Positions 24,301 to 34,581 of a DNA stretch of 64,000 nt are shown here, one piece after another. Where the stretch lies: NCBI RefSeq assembly GCF_033807575.1, contig NC_084704.1:22793968-22857967 (forward strand), given 5' to 3'. Below the pieces are notes generated by a model. It worked only from the letters and a program-made list of their open reading frames with translations, was not told the DNA's origin and searched no databases. Every line of letters begins with the position of its first letter. Position 1 is the stretch's first letter. The position numbers and the translations under genes were made by a program. Source of the stretch: Cydia pomonella. Taxonomy: Eukaryota; Arthropoda; Insecta; Lepidoptera; Tortricidae.

Positions 24301-24646
24301 CGGTAGGTACCTAGTTTTAATTGGCCTCTAGGTAAGGACAGCAGCGTATTGGACTTTCTAATGTAGCACTTGCTCAGACTTTTAAGTATGGAGGGGTAGG
24401 GAATTATTGATAATTACATAAACATACTCATAAATTTTTGATTAGGTATTTTGTATTATGTTATCATTGTGATGAAATCATACTGAACCCAAAAAATATA
24501 TAAAATGAGAAATAAGATGGTAAGGTGTAAATAAACAAAATATTTTTTATTGCTTGAAATTGACCTTATAATGAATACTGTAAAATGGTCTTAATCGGAA
24601 AACTAAAAGTTAGAGTTAAATTTTGAACATTTAAAATTTTTCAATT
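21315..24646. other. AT-rich non-coding stretch
   Basis: A minus-strand 107-codon frame (21226-21549) overlaps the hairpin above and matches nothing I know. It is not called. No other feature is supported. Confidence 0.45.
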
Positions 24647-25067
24647 GTGTAGTATTGTACTTGCATTCAAGTAATCCTTTGATAATGATTCCACAAATGG
24701 CCAGGCTAAAGACATAAAAATCGTGTTCTCGAATCTTTAATTCTTCATTTTATTTATGTTTTAATGTATACTGTAAGATTACTTGTAGATACCTACATAA
24801 GTATTATAGCGTCAACGTGTGGTGTGGACGGCACTACGAGCGCCTTTGTATTCGCGTTAAAACAGACAGCCGACGGATCCTACACAGAATTTCTGTTACA
24901 TTACACGATGGATTACATTACACTTTACACCCGTCTGAACCCGGCTGTAACACATAAATCAAATGAAGAATAAAACTAAAGATTCTAGAACACGATTTTG
25001 ATGTCTTTAGCCTGGCCATTTGTGGAATCATTATCAAAGGATTCATTGCAAGTACAATACTACACAA
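24647..25067. mobile_element. foldback MITE with ~105-bp inverted repeats
   Basis: Left arm 24647-24755 (GTGTAGTATTGTACTTGCAT...) and right arm 24961-25067 are long inverted repeats. They share CCTTTGATAATGATTCCACA, AATGGCCAGGCTAAAGACAT and CGTGTTCT. The ~205-bp centre holds a 69-codon open frame (24764-24973) that runs into the right arm and resembles no known protein. Superfamily unclear; no target-site duplication found. Confidence 0.8.
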
Positions 25068-25151
25068 AATACAAGACAAATAGGTACTTACTCCCATGAG
25101 TTGGTACGGTACACGATAATATTTTATAAACTAAATTGCAGTAATTGCACT

Positions 25152-25679
25152 GGGAGCTGATTTTTGAATTTCGAGCGTTCGAATTCGTCACTCGAAAATC
25201 TGTGGAAAACGGCGAATTGATATTTTAGAAATACGAGCAATATAAATTGGGAATCTAGTGGTATTGACCACTCGTGTTCAATTCCCGGACCCCGGGTACG
25301 TCCTTAAACTACGTCCAAAAGAGAAGTATGGGCATTGTGAATGTCATCTCGCTTTGTGTGGTAGGGCACAGCACAGCGGATATCATTCCAGATCTAGAGC
25401 GGAGACCCTACTCATAGTGTTGTGTTCCTGCCGGTGAGTAAGGTTGCCAGAGCTCAACGAGGGGGGAAATGCTAGGGTCGGCAACGCGCATGTGACTCCT
25501 CTGGAGTTGCAGGCGTACATAGGCTACGGAGACTGCTTACCATCAGGCGGGCCGTATGCTTATTTGCCACCGACGTAGTATAAAAAAAATCCATTAGGAG
25601 AATTTAAATGCCTAGTAGTGGAGATAAATTGAAGGCAATTACACGAAATCGAGCACTCGAAATTTAAAAATCGCCCCCC
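25152..25679. mobile_element. MITE interrupted by a nested insertion
   Basis: Ends GGGAGCTGATTTTTGAATTT (left) and AAATTTAAAAATCGCCCCCC (right) are imperfect inverted repeats, and CGAGCGTTCGAATTCG mirrors CGAAATCGAGCACTCG. The MITE is split by the family A element at 25291-25589. Its two halves are 25152-25290 and 25590-25679. Confidence 0.75.
25291..25589 (+). mobile_element. SINE-like dispersed repeat (family A), longest copy
   Basis: About 300 bp with an A-rich 3' end. Landmarks are AGTATGGGCATTGTGAATGT, GTGTTGTGTTCCTGCCGGTG, GGTCGGCAACGCGCATGTGA, GGCGGGCCGTATGCTTATTT and GCCACCGACGTAGTATAAAA. I know it as a very common moth repeat. The A tail suggests LINE-mobilised spread. The 5' limit is approximate. 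Confidence 0.7.
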
Positions 25680-26320
25680 TGACATGATACTATTTATCTA
25701 AAAGTCTCTAAAACCCTGTCTTATCAACGCTTATTTTTTTAGCAACTTCTCGAAGCATAATTAGTGGTTTATTCATAAAATTATCTTATGCATACACGTG
25801 TAAATACCTATGCGATAGCGGTGAGTTACGTAACGATTATTCTTGTTTTGTAAACAGTATGCCTGTTTATGAACTTTCATACGACAGCTTTATCTTTTTC
25901 ACTTGATAGGAAATAAGTATCGAAAAATAAACGTAAGTAAGCTCATTCCATACATGCCTCAAAACCGTTTATCAAACTTTGTTAAAACTTATGAGTAAGG
26001 AGATTTAAGCTCGATAAGTATCAGTTTAAATAATTTTATTAACAATAAGTTTTCCCATAACTCCTTTATAAAGTATAATAAAAAATTAATAGTAAAGATA
26101 GCCATGTATAAGGAGCATTCTGTAGTTAAGCGCGGCACAGACGGAACGATAATACATATATTTATTAATATACCGTAGGATACCGAAATATATCTTATAG
26201 TATAGCTAAGCACCACACACGACAACGATACCAAAATATATACTATAGCTTCGTGTGTGGACTCTGTGAACTGGCACGTAAAATATATCGTAAGGTACTA
26301 TATCTTTTGGTATATTTTTT
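25680..26320. other. AT-rich stretch with a short hairpin
   Basis: CCACACACGA (26213-26222) faces TCGTGTGTGG (26251-26260), with related ATACCAAAATATAT strings around it. Otherwise nothing recognised. Confidence 0.45.
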
Positions 26321-26321
26321 T

Positions 26322-26540
26322 TGACGACCTGTCTGGCCTAGTGGGTAGTGACCCTGCATATGAAGCCGATGGTTCCGGGTTCAAATCCTGGTAAGGGCAT
26401 TTATTCATGTGATGAGCATGGATATTTGTTCCTGAGTCATGGATGTTTTCTATGTAAGTGTTTAAGTATTTATAAATATGTATATATTATATATATCGTT
26501 GTCTAAGTACCCGCAACACAAGCTTATATATTTTATTTAT
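26322..26540 (+). mobile_element. tRNA-derived SINE (family B), copy 1
   Basis: The tRNA-like head has an A-box-like CTGGCCTAGTGGGTAGTGAC and a B-box-like GGTTCAAATCC. A body with GTGATGAGCATGGATATTTG and a tail GTTGTCTAAGTACCCGCAAC follow. It matches 48610-48855 closely. Pol III promoter boxes are seen; activity is unknown. Confidence 0.85.
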
Positions 26541-27305
26541 ATTATCGCTCCGTCTGCGACGGGCTTTATGCACAGAGGTTTAGCAGGTACGTAGCTAACT
26601 TCAGCGTTTATGTCAGCTTTTCACATGATACGTAGGTACCTATATAAAGAAACCGCAGCAATTTGGCCAGTGTGGGGCAGCTGCAATTTCGGGAACTGAC
26701 GGGAAACGGAAACCAGCTGTGCACTCGGGCGTGGTTAATGCACCAAATTGCATTTTTACGGCTCCGCCAATTTCGGTGTCTGTTTCCATGTTACCACTGT
26801 TGCCAGGCGCTGTGGTCATTGGATTCAGCATTATTTTAGGTAAACACTTAGGTACTTCGGGTAGGTTCATGTTTTCAGGCGAAAGAATGAAAATAATTTG
26901 CCTATTAAGTATTTTTAAAAACAAAAATCGTAAACGATTTAATCCACTTGCAATAATATTTTGCATAACGAAGCGCGCAAAAACAATTGTTAAAACAAAA
27001 TGTGATATAGGTACTAAATGACGATTATATAATATGTACGAGTAGAAGGTATAATAATATTTAAATATCTGACATGGACAGATAGGTATTTGTGTTCGTT
27101 ATTCGTTAAAACAACACAACGTTAACCCATCAGGCCCCTAGACTACAACCAATTACATATTATATAGATCCCGTAACATTAATACAGTACCTAACCTACA
27201 TATAGTACCTATTGTATTATAGCCATTTGTCTAAAAAGTATTACAATTTGCAAGTAGGCCGGTATATATCTATTTATAAAGTTTTAAAAAACACATAGAA
27301 ATAGG
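26541..27305. other. non-coding stretch with an unassigned GC-richer block
   Basis: The block at 26650-26830 is open on both strands (100-codon plus frame 26719-27021, 108-codon minus frame 26640-26966). Neither has a motif I can name, and overlapping open frames argue for composition and not coding. Confidence 0.4.
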
Positions 27306-27307
27306 TA

Positions 27308-27511
27308 TGTACAGTCAGCATCAGTAGCAGCGTATAAAACAACGTGCCAAAAAAAGTCATATTTTTTTCCAAATAGAGATACCTATATCTCGACAGTTCG
27401 CGTTCAAAAGTGTCTTATACCTAACAATTTAACTGTTTTATACATATGTAAAGACACATATTTTTGTTAAGGTATAAGGGAACGGTATATACTTTTGATG
27501 CTGACTGTACA
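27308..27511. mobile_element. TA-flanked MITE (TGTACAGTCAGCATCA), copy 1
   Basis: Inverted ends TGTACAGTCAGCATCA and TGATGCTGACTGTACA are flanked by TA on both sides (27306-27307, 27512-27513). Subterminal CGTATAAAACAACGTGCCAA follows. TA duplication and size fit a Tc1/mariner-type MITE. Related copies are at 41376, 53542 and 53949. Confidence 0.85.
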
Positions 27512-27513
27512 TA

Positions 27514-28229
27514 GGTAAGTAAATTAATTAATAAGCACATGACCACTTACCTGCGTCATCGACGAGGCAGACGAAATTGTCTACTCGTACTCGTATCCTT
27601 TAGTTGCATCTGTAGAATTCCTAACAGTAACAATTCAGTTCCTTTACGCATTTAACCTAGAAAGAGCCACGAGACTTTTGTCATCACACTTGTTTCCCCT
27701 TCGTTTGGAGTTTGTCCATGTACGGTACGATTGTCATCTTGGCTAGGCCCCCAGATAAGGTAGGTACTTAAGTACATATAGGACCCATGCATAAATACTT
27801 TTTTGTAATGTACGTAGCAAGTGGGTGAGCAGTTGCTGTCATTAATCTGAGGATTTATACGCGTTTTATATTATGCTGATTTAGATTTTACTACAGTAAA
27901 ATTGCTACAGCAAAGCTAGATGTGACGACATAAAACTGTAAAGTGTTGCACAATATCATTCCTTATCTTGATGACTTGCAGGATTGTCTTGATATGATAC
28001 GACTTAACAACTATATATAGGTATCCTTACCCAACCTGTCTATCCTTATTTTTTTTTCTCTCTTTATTTATCACTGCTGCTTCTCCATCTTCGGATAGAT
28101 GGATATATTAGGTTATAACCCAAGCTAAGCATTTCCTGACATCGTCTAGGTATAGGACCGGTCTACTTTCTCGGTACAAATTACCATTACCTATGGTCCA
28201 ATCCAAATGTACCTACCTACCTACTTATA
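27514..28229. other. AT-rich non-coding stretch
   Basis: No gene or element recognised. Confidence 0.5.
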
Positions 28230-28695
28230 TGCGCTTGCTCAGTCTCTCCTTCTGCCTATTTTAGATTATGCAGATATCTGCTATTTAGACCTTACTGAAG
28301 AGCAATTGAACAAACTCGATCGACTTCAAAATGTTTGCATTAGATTTATTTTTGGATTGCGCAAATTTGATCATATTTCAAGCTTTCGTTCAAAGCTTAA
28401 GTGGCTACCTATTCGTTTCCGTCGCAACGCACATATTCTCTCCCTCCTGTATGCCACTCTGTTTCACCCCAATACTCCTTGTTATCTTAAAACTCGGTTT
28501 AAATTTCTTTCCTCTATCAGATGCTCTCAAAATCTGTTACTAGTTCCCCCTCCTTCCTCTTCGAAATTTTACATTAACTCTTTCAGTTTTCGCGCTGTCC
28601 GGCTGTGGAATGCTCTGCCCGTTGACATCAAACGTGCTAAATCGCTCTCTATTTTTAAAAACCGATTAAAAGAACATTACTTGTCTCTTTCATAA
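28230..28695 (+). pseudogene. reverse-transcriptase polyprotein, C-terminal remnant
   Basis: This is the coding part of the truncated LINE: roughly the last 150 residues after the polymerase palm, intact without frameshift to its natural stop TAA (28693-28695). It lacks the catalytic motif and cannot be active. The intact frame suggests a fairly recent insertion. Confidence 0.85.
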
Positions 28696-29041
28696 ATGTA
28701 GTTGTTTATTTTGAAATTCTTCGTTATTTGTATGGCTTTTCCTTTGTCATTTATTTATATATTTATTTGTTATTTATATATTGTTTATATATAGTAATAA
28801 ATGTAGTATACCTATATATATTAAATATTTGTAGTATATGTATTTTATTTTATTTTTGCACCACCCGTTACCTTGATTATGTTTGCCATTTCTCTATCTG
28901 AAGGTTGTCTGGAAGAGATCGCTGTTTAGCGATAAGTCCGCCTGTTGTTACCTACATATTTATACCTTTACATATTTTGTACCATTTTTTTTTTTTGTAG
29001 TGTGCAATAAAGCATTTTATTATTATTATTATTATTATTAT
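28230..29041 (+). mobile_element. 5'-truncated LINE 3' end with RT C-terminus
   Basis: The frame ending at 28695 keeps ~155 codons of the C-terminal region of a non-LTR retrotransposon protein. Landmarks are LLPILDYADICY, KLDRLQNVCIRFIFG, FRSKLKWLPIRFRRN, LLYATLF, RAVRLWNALPVDIKRAKS and FKNRLKEHY, typical of CR1/Jockey-group elements of Lepidoptera. The catalytic RT core and endonuclease are missing. The 3' UTR carries GGTTGTCTGGAAGAGATCGC, a stem-loop, an AATAAAG signal and a terminal (TTA)n run. Coding similarity seems to begin near 28230, so an ATG at 28207 is outside the element. Clade is not resolved by eye. Confidence 0.88.
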
Positions 29042-29057
29042 ATGTACGTGCATATTG

Positions 29058-29126
29058 TTCTTGAGTTTACTGTGGGGCTTAGTCAATTTGTGTAAGAATG
29101 TCCAATAGTTATTTATTTATTTTAAT
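29058..29126 (+). mobile_element. 3' tail of family B SINE
   Basis: TTGAGTTTACTGTGGGGCTT, then AGTCAATTTGTGTAAGAATG and a TTATTTATTTATTTT end match the tail of the copy at 48610-48855. It lies directly after the LINE (TTA)n tail. Confidence 0.6.
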
Positions 29127-29200
29127 GTGTACCTTCACCTACTAAATATTTTAAACACTTTTTTTCTCATGTATATATTATTATTATTTATTTATTATTT

Positions 29201-29265
29201 ATTAGTTGCCAAGCGGACCCCCAGGCTCCCATGGGCTGTGGCAAAATGCCGGGACAACGCGATCA
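29201..29265 (+). mobile_element. 3' fragment of family C SINE
   Basis: ATTAGTTGCCAAGCGGACCC, CCAGGCTCCCATGGGCTGTG and GCAAAATGCCGGGACAACGC match the 3' end of the full SINE at 59691-60007. Only ~65 bp remain. Confidence 0.7.
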
Positions 29266-29877
29266 TGATGCATGATTAGCCTGCAAGTGTTATGTTAAAC
29301 CACAGAATAACTAATGTTAAACGTCAAACTTCTATGAAATTATGCTGCTAGTCTGACTCTAGCCACCTTCCTCAGATTTGATAGGTCATAGGAAAGAAGA
29401 TAAGTAGGTACGAAATCTATAATTTCTTGCATGTTATAAAGCTAATTAAATTGCAATCGTAACTGAATAAATAACGTAACTAAGTAGCGGACACAGAGAA
29501 GGAAAACCCGTTATATAAGTACCTACTGCATGTAATAATCGGTCATAGAATAAATGTTATCACTGTTCATAGCACATTTGATATGGGTTAAATGCTGTAA
29601 GAGACTTAATTGATCTTATTGGAATATATTAATCAACAAAAACGAGACTAACCTTGCCGGGTCGGGCCGATGAAGTTTGTTTTGTTTGCCGGCAACATGC
29701 CGGTAGGGCGAAAAAGAAACGGTAAATCTAAATTTCTTAAACGACGAATCTATTTTAGAACCTAGATTATAAACTACTTAGGTTATAAAACACCGAAGTA
29801 AGAATCACCAATTTAATATATAAATAATTATTTCTTTTTAATGTTTTAATAAATACTATAAGTTTTTTGATTTTATT
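29266..29877 (-). other. hdc: donor-proximal intron of headcase
   Basis: AT-rich, non-coding and directly downstream of the donor. No element recognised. Confidence 0.55.
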
Positions 29878-29883
29878 GCTCAC
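29878..29883 (-). promoter_or_regulatory. hdc: 5' splice donor of headcase exon
   Basis: Reading the minus strand, the coding frame runs ATC AG then GTGAGC, a near-consensus donor preceded by CAG. Without splicing, the frame hits TGA two codons later (29880-29882), directly after the conserved domain. Headcase proteins continue well beyond this point, so splicing here is expected. Confidence 0.85.
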
Positions 29884-30473
29884 CTGATTCTATCGGAAAC
29901 GATTTCCACCTTGGAGTTCCTCTTGGCCGGAGTCAGAGCGTGCTGCGGCTGATGCGTGGGGCTGGTGGAGGGCTCAGAAGGGGCCGAGGGTGGCGAGCAG
30001 GAACCTGAGCTGGACAGGCTGAAGGCCCGCGCGCGTCCGTCGCCTGCTGCCGGCGTGCGCCCCGGACGCGTGCGTCGTCGACGCTTTTTGTCCTCATCAG
30101 CCCGCGCCGTTAATCCTGGAGGCGCCCAGTCCAAGTCCTTCTTCAAGTGCCCTCGTCCGCAGCGGCACCCGCAAGCTTTAAATGCCAAATCGTAACCTTT
30201 CTTCGTCCATAAGTTCTGGTGCCGCTGTCTTTCAGACCAAGATCGGGCCCGCCCGCAAGACTTCAAGTAAGCCAGCACCCCGACTTCCCACTGCTCGAAG
30301 CAGGCTCTGTGCATATACCGGCCGGCGGCGCACGTGTCATTGTTGCATAGCACGCGTACCGCGTCCTCAAAACGCACGGGTTCTCTGGGACGTAAGCATT
30401 CGCTGGGGACGCAGCACCCTCGAGTGTCGCTATCTTCTAGCGCGCCGGCGGCGCCCTGCCGCCGCGGAGCCAT
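29884..30473 (-). CDS. hdc: headcase (HECA homologue), first coding exon
   Basis: This exon encodes the first 196 residues plus two bases of Headcase, the insect counterpart of vertebrate HECA. In Drosophila that protein acts in imaginal-cell proliferation and tracheal branching. The conserved Cys-rich N-terminal domain spans roughly residues 20-116. It holds CC at 20-21, C26, the CNNDTC pair at 43-48, YMHRACF around 53-59, GRARSWSERQ at 74-83, NLWTKKGYDLAF at 87-98, the CGCRCGRGH cluster at 101-109 and KKDLDW at 111-116. Residues 117-196 are Arg, Ser and Pro-rich low complexity. The start is chosen because the frame has a TGA at 30570-30572 and no ATG before 30473. That ATG has G at -3 and +4. 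An in-frame GTG at 30510-30512 is not a credible eukaryotic start. The exon ends in phase 2 at a CAG/GTGAGC donor. The C-terminal HECA domain is not in the window, so the gene continues left of base 1. Family identity is recognised from these motifs; function is from the family. Confidence 0.93.
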
Positions 30474-30780
30474 ACCGAACGAAATCGAACGTGCAGAGCG
30501 CGTCAAAAACACATGCTTGCCGGAGCGCGCGCGGCCGACTAATAGTCGCGAGTGAACGAAAGCGAAATTTCAAGAGCGCAGCGCGTCGCCGCGCCGCCGC
30601 GTTCTCTGCACAGGGCTGACCTTGCGGCGCGCGGGGCGCGGGGCTCGGGCGGGTGCAGCGGGGCGGGGCGTCGCTGCCGGGGTGGGGAAAGTGCTGCACA
30701 TTTCACTTTCGCGCGAACACGGCGGGGTAGGCGAGGCGGCTGTTGCAACCACCAACGGAGATGCTGGGGTGGACGCTAAC
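29930..30780 (-). promoter_or_regulatory. hdc: GC/CpG-rich headcase 5' region and probable promoter
   Basis: This ~850-bp block is strikingly GC and CpG rich against an AT-rich background. It covers the coding exon, its presumed 5' UTR (from 30474 upward) and probably the transcription start. A GGGGCGGGGC GC-box-like string lies at 30660-30669. I see no convincing TATA box, so the exact start site cannot be placed. Several long open frames on both strands here are by-products of GC richness. Confidence 0.6.
30503..30514 (-). promoter_or_regulatory. possible minimal upstream ORF (Met-Cys-Phe-stop)
   Basis: An ATG at 30514 on the minus strand is followed by two codons and TGA. It ends 29 bp before the headcase start, in a different frame. 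It would act as a very short upstream ORF only if transcription starts above it, which the sequence does not show. Confidence 0.3.
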
Positions 30781-32765
30781 TTTACTTAACAACTATAGGT
30801 ATAGTAAGAGTAAACCAAATGCATCTGCATGTACATATAATAAGTTCTTATCTTATATAATAAAAAGTTATAACTTCATTACTTTGATTATAGTTTCAAT
30901 TATATTATCGTATCAATCAACGACAGCAGCAGGTTGTGCCGAAATACCACAATCACTCGATGCAAAAAATGTTTATTTTTTTACTCGAAATAACGTAGGT
31001 ACCATAAACCGGGGTTACTTTGATTTGCGGTTCGACTTTGATAATAACTTCCATGCGCTACTAAAGTGCTTGTTTAAACGAGTTGAATAACACCTAGCAG
31101 TTATTTTTTGGCAACACTAATAGTTGCTCCAATGCATAGTGACTGGGGGCGCGTGTAATAACTGTTATTTCGCCTAGAAAAAAAAATTGACGGGAAGTAC
31201 GCTTTCTTCCTGATTTTATTGGCTAAAAAACTTGACTGTACGTGTGTCAATAATTAATACATGTAATTTTATCGTGTCTTACGTTTATCAGTATTAAATT
31301 TATTCGTGAGCTTAAAAAAATGCCTGAATTCGACAACCCATACATGCGCACGTGGCCGGGGAATCCATGAGTTGGGGTGTCTTTGATCACTTATACGTGG
31401 TGAAATTGATCAAATGATTACAGTAACACCAGGAGTTATTTTGGGAGCTTCCGATGTTTTCATGTACATATACTTAATTTTAATACTTATATACTAAATA
31501 GGTATCGTTTGTGAATCTGTAGTGAGGCAGAGGTTGTAGAATTGTAAGTTTGTATGTAGGGTTTGACCTTCTGAACTGTTCCTCCGATTCCAAAAATTAT
31601 TTTACCTTTTTTTGTTTCTATTCTATAGAATGAACATTCTGGGTGGAAATTGGTTATATTTTATCATGATTTATTTATATTTTTATAAGTATGTTGCTTT
31701 GCTTTAGTTTTTTTTTCGTCATACGCGCCTTGAGGCCTCCAAGGTATTAATCGAATAATAAATAAACATTTTTTTTTTACAAAAGCCATGCTAGAGCTTC
31801 AAAAAAATGCATGGGTTGCGAGAGTACTAAAAAATATCAAGAAGAACAACACTTTGATGCGCTCGCAGACATAGTGGCGGGCAGAAAGTATATTAGTGCC
31901 GCATCGGAAGCATAGGTACGGGATTTTTATAGAACATTATACGATAAGTATAAAGGCAACAATCCAAAACCCGGGTACACAGACCATAGTTATTTTTATA
32001 GATAAAGCTTTTGAAGTTATTAATTTGTTTCTTTTGGTATGTTATCAATGTAGCCCCACACCTTACAAAGATATATAACTTAAAAAGTACTTATCCGTTT
32101 TTTTTTTAATTCATACTGGCTTTTTAGCGAGTTTACTTTAGATTGTCAGTAAAAAAAGTAGTGGGTTCAAAGTAAACCTTTTAATATAACTTTGATCGCG
32201 TTGTTTTTATTTATTTTTGAAAAAAAAAACCTTTATATTATTTTATTTGGTGGCCTGAAAGATGAGAAAAAACCGATTATTATATTTTAATTTCATATTT
32301 TTACGTATATTAGGATCGTCAAAAAATGGTGCCAAACTCTAAAATTGATCAAAGTAACCCCGGTTTGCGGCACCTACCTAGATGTATGAAACAAATAAAG
32401 GTTAGGTACGTAATTAAATATGTACTTAAGTAAATAGATAGTGAAATAATAGGCAGAAGGTACCTACTTCTATCATACAATTAGGTCAATTAGTGACATA
32501 TCTTCTTTCTACCGGCCGCTGCCGGTGCTGGCCGGCCTGGCCTCGACTCGCCGTCGGCACGTCTGGTACGACGACCGATGACAGTTCATTATTACCAACT
32601 TACATTGTAAATTACACAACCACCTTAAAATGTCGCAATTAAGAATTAAGAAGACCGTAGATATGTTGCTATGCAGAGAGTACAGTTACCGTTTCAGTTG
32701 ACAAACAAAACTCATTGACTAATCAGTCACTTCACTAACGACTTTACATAGGTATAGAATGTTTA
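30781..32765. other. AT-rich region upstream of headcase
   Basis: No supported gene. A GC-rich patch (GGCCGGCCTGGCCTCGACTC) lies at about 32515-32585. Confidence 0.5.
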
Positions 32766-32863
32766 GATCGTGTCATTCGCGACGACGCGTGCCTTGACTC
32801 ATATTGCAATGTTATTAAAGGTTAGATTTGACAAATCTGCGCGTCATCGTGGATGACACGAAC
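32766..32863. mobile_element. short palindromic MITE
   Basis: GATCGTGTCATTCGCGACGA (left) faces TCATCGTGGATGACACGAAC (right), about 19 of 24 terminal bases complementary, ~50 bp between. No target-site duplication resolved. Confidence 0.65.
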
Positions 32864-32924
32864 TTTAAGTAGGTATCTACATACTTAGTGAGATGGGCGT
32901 TCACCGACCATTTAATTGTAAGGT

Positions 32925-33065
32925 AAGCTTAGGTACACATTATTGCGATTTGGTGGTCGTGGCTTCAAGTCCCAGCTAAGACAGTGAATTTTTCCACTTT
33001 CAATTTGTTTTTTAGCTTAATAGCATCGTTTGTTCGACGTTTCTGCTTGATACAAAATTATTTAC
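32925..33065 (+). mobile_element. possible tRNA-derived SINE fragment
   Basis: GGTGGTCGTGGCTTCAAGTC resembles a Pol III B box. CAGTGAATTTTTCCACTTTC and TGTTCGACGTTTCTGCTTG follow. No A box is clear. Confidence 0.4.
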
Positions 33066-33126
33066 TTACTTAAATTGTAAGGTTAATGAGTTCTTCAATT
33101 CAGAAAACACTACAATAAAACGAATT

Positions 33127-33378
33127 AAAAAAAACCGGTCAAGTGCGAGTTCGTTTTACTCGCGCACCGATGGTTCCGTACAAACTGAATTATCTCGTTT
33201 GTGACTATGAAGGCGAAAGATTTTTGATCAGAAGTACCTATACTACGTATAATTGCGTACAGCGCCATCTATCGGCAAATTGTCTCACAAATTTTCGCGA
33301 TTTAATGCACGTATGTCGGTTTTTCAGGGATAAGTAATTTAGAGAATGGACCGATTTCAAAACTTGTTCTTTTATTTG
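33127..33378 (+). repeat. GGTTCCGTA-family dispersed repeat, 5' part
   Basis: It starts AAAAACCGGTCAAGTGCGAG, then CTCGCGCACCGATGGTTCCG and CAGCGCCATCTATCGGC, a combination seen in an abundant moth repeat. It ends where a second copy begins. Confidence 0.65.
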
Positions 33379-33814
33379 AAAAAAAAACCGACCAAGAGCG
33401 AGTCGTACTCGCGCACCGAAGGATCCGTACAAACCTGTAGGTATATATTATTATATGATGTAATTAAAAATTTACTGTTTTCGCAATTTTTCCTTTATCT
33501 ATGCTATATTAATAATATTTCCTTATAGTTGCTTCGTACTAAATGTCAAGATTCTGAGTTCACGGGAAGTACCCTGTAGGTTTTGATTCCCTTGCGAGTG
33601 TCGAAAATTTGCGGAAATTTGCGGCATAAACGGCTGTATCTTTTTATTGCGTTGGCTTAGAAGTTAGATTTTTCCACAGCCCCAAGGGACAGTAGACCTG
33701 AGTATTTGATATAAATTCCAGTTTGATACCTCCACGAGTTCCTGACAAAAAGGGTCTTGACAGACAGACGGACGGACGGACAACATAGTGATCCTATAAG
33801 GGTTCCGTTTTTTC
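33379..33814 (+). repeat. GGTTCCGTA-family dispersed repeat, second copy
   Basis: It begins AAAAAAACCGACCAAGAGCG, with GTACTCGCGCACCGAAGGAT. It ends CAGACAGACGGACGGACGGA, then AGTGATCCTATAAGGGTTCC. Both ends of the family are present, in direct tandem with the preceding partial copy. Confidence 0.7.
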
Positions 33815-34336
33815 CTTTCCCTAGAAAGGCGTCTTTATTGTACCTAATCTCATAGAAATTTCAATTGTATTAAACACACGTAAAGTTGGTTAAATTGCAA
33901 ACTGAATATGGAAATGTTTTTTGTTAATTAAAAATAAGTTATCAAGATAGAGTAGGTCTCATTATATTTTTCCTGTAAAATTTATAGTAATGTTAATATT
34001 ATTATATAATGCTGATGGCAATGCTGGATCTCTCCTGACTCACTGAGAGAACGATTCAAGGAAATATAATTCTCACAGTAGCTTCACAATACATACTAGA
34101 TGTGATAATGTATACCTACGCATAAGAATATAAAGTCCTTTAAGAAACTGTCTGATATCCATAGTTATATAGTAGATACCCCTATAATGGAACAGGAACC
34201 GGTAGTAATGGGACATAAAACCACAAATTTTGTAAAATAAGTAACTAAAACTAGTTTATAAGTACTTACTTGCAATCTTTTACCATAAACAAGAGTCATA
34301 GAGCATCTTAAGTGTGATGTTTCATTAAATTTGCTT
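33815..34336. other. AT-rich non-coding stretch
   Basis: Nothing recognised. Confidence 0.5.
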
Positions 34337-34469
34337 TTTAGGGTTCCGTAGTCAACTAGGAACCCTTATAGTTTCGCCATGTCCGTCTGTCTGTCTGTCT
34401 GTCTGTCCGAGGCTTTGCTCCGTGGTCGTTAGTGCTAGAAAGCTGAAATTTGGCATGGATAGGGGCAAG
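34337..34469 (-). repeat. GGTTCCGTA-family repeat, 3' end
   Basis: Reads AGGGTTCCGTAGTCAACTAG, TTATAGTTTCGCCATGTCCG, (CTGT)n, then CGAGGCTTTGCTCCGTGGTC. This is the reverse complement of the end of the copy at 36041-36729. It stops at CATGGA where the decayed transposon begins. Confidence 0.7.
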
Positions 34470-34581
34470 TGTTGTACCTGTAGACGGTTGTACCTTTAGA
34501 CACTGCCGGTATTAAAAGAACAACAGAACAGAGACAAATATCGTGTACATATCCGAAAAGTATTTTTTCGTATGGTTACAC

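Larger units (their letters stand above)
1..29877 (-). other. hdc: presumed first intron of headcase (partial)
   Basis: Everything between the headcase donor and the left window edge is AT-rich with no second headcase exon on the minus strand and no other recognisable host exon. Open frames here are short and unlike known proteins, or belong to repeats. The simplest reading is a first intron over 29 kb long whose acceptor lies outside the window. This is inference: a nested or antisense gene with short exons could be missed by eye. Confidence 0.55.

Noticed and set aside
24764..24973. 69-codon frame as a gene
   Set aside because: It runs into the right inverted repeat of a foldback element and resembles no protein.
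26322..26400. A functional tRNA gene
   Set aside because: A- and B-box-like segments exist but the acceptor stem does not close, and a long conserved non-tRNA body follows. It is a SINE, repeated at 41620 and 48610.
26640..27021. Overlapping ~100-codon frames on both strands
   Set aside because: Open on both strands at once, no motif, no splice context. Composition is the likelier cause.
30510..30512. GTG as an upstream start of headcase
   Set aside because: No eukaryotic initiation context. The first in-frame ATG at 30473 has G at -3 and +4 and suits the family N-terminus.
30182..30779. Long plus- and minus-strand open frames across the CpG-rich block
   Set aside because: They overlap headcase antisense or its 5' UTR and are Arg/Ala/Pro-rich translations of GC-rich DNA with no domain.
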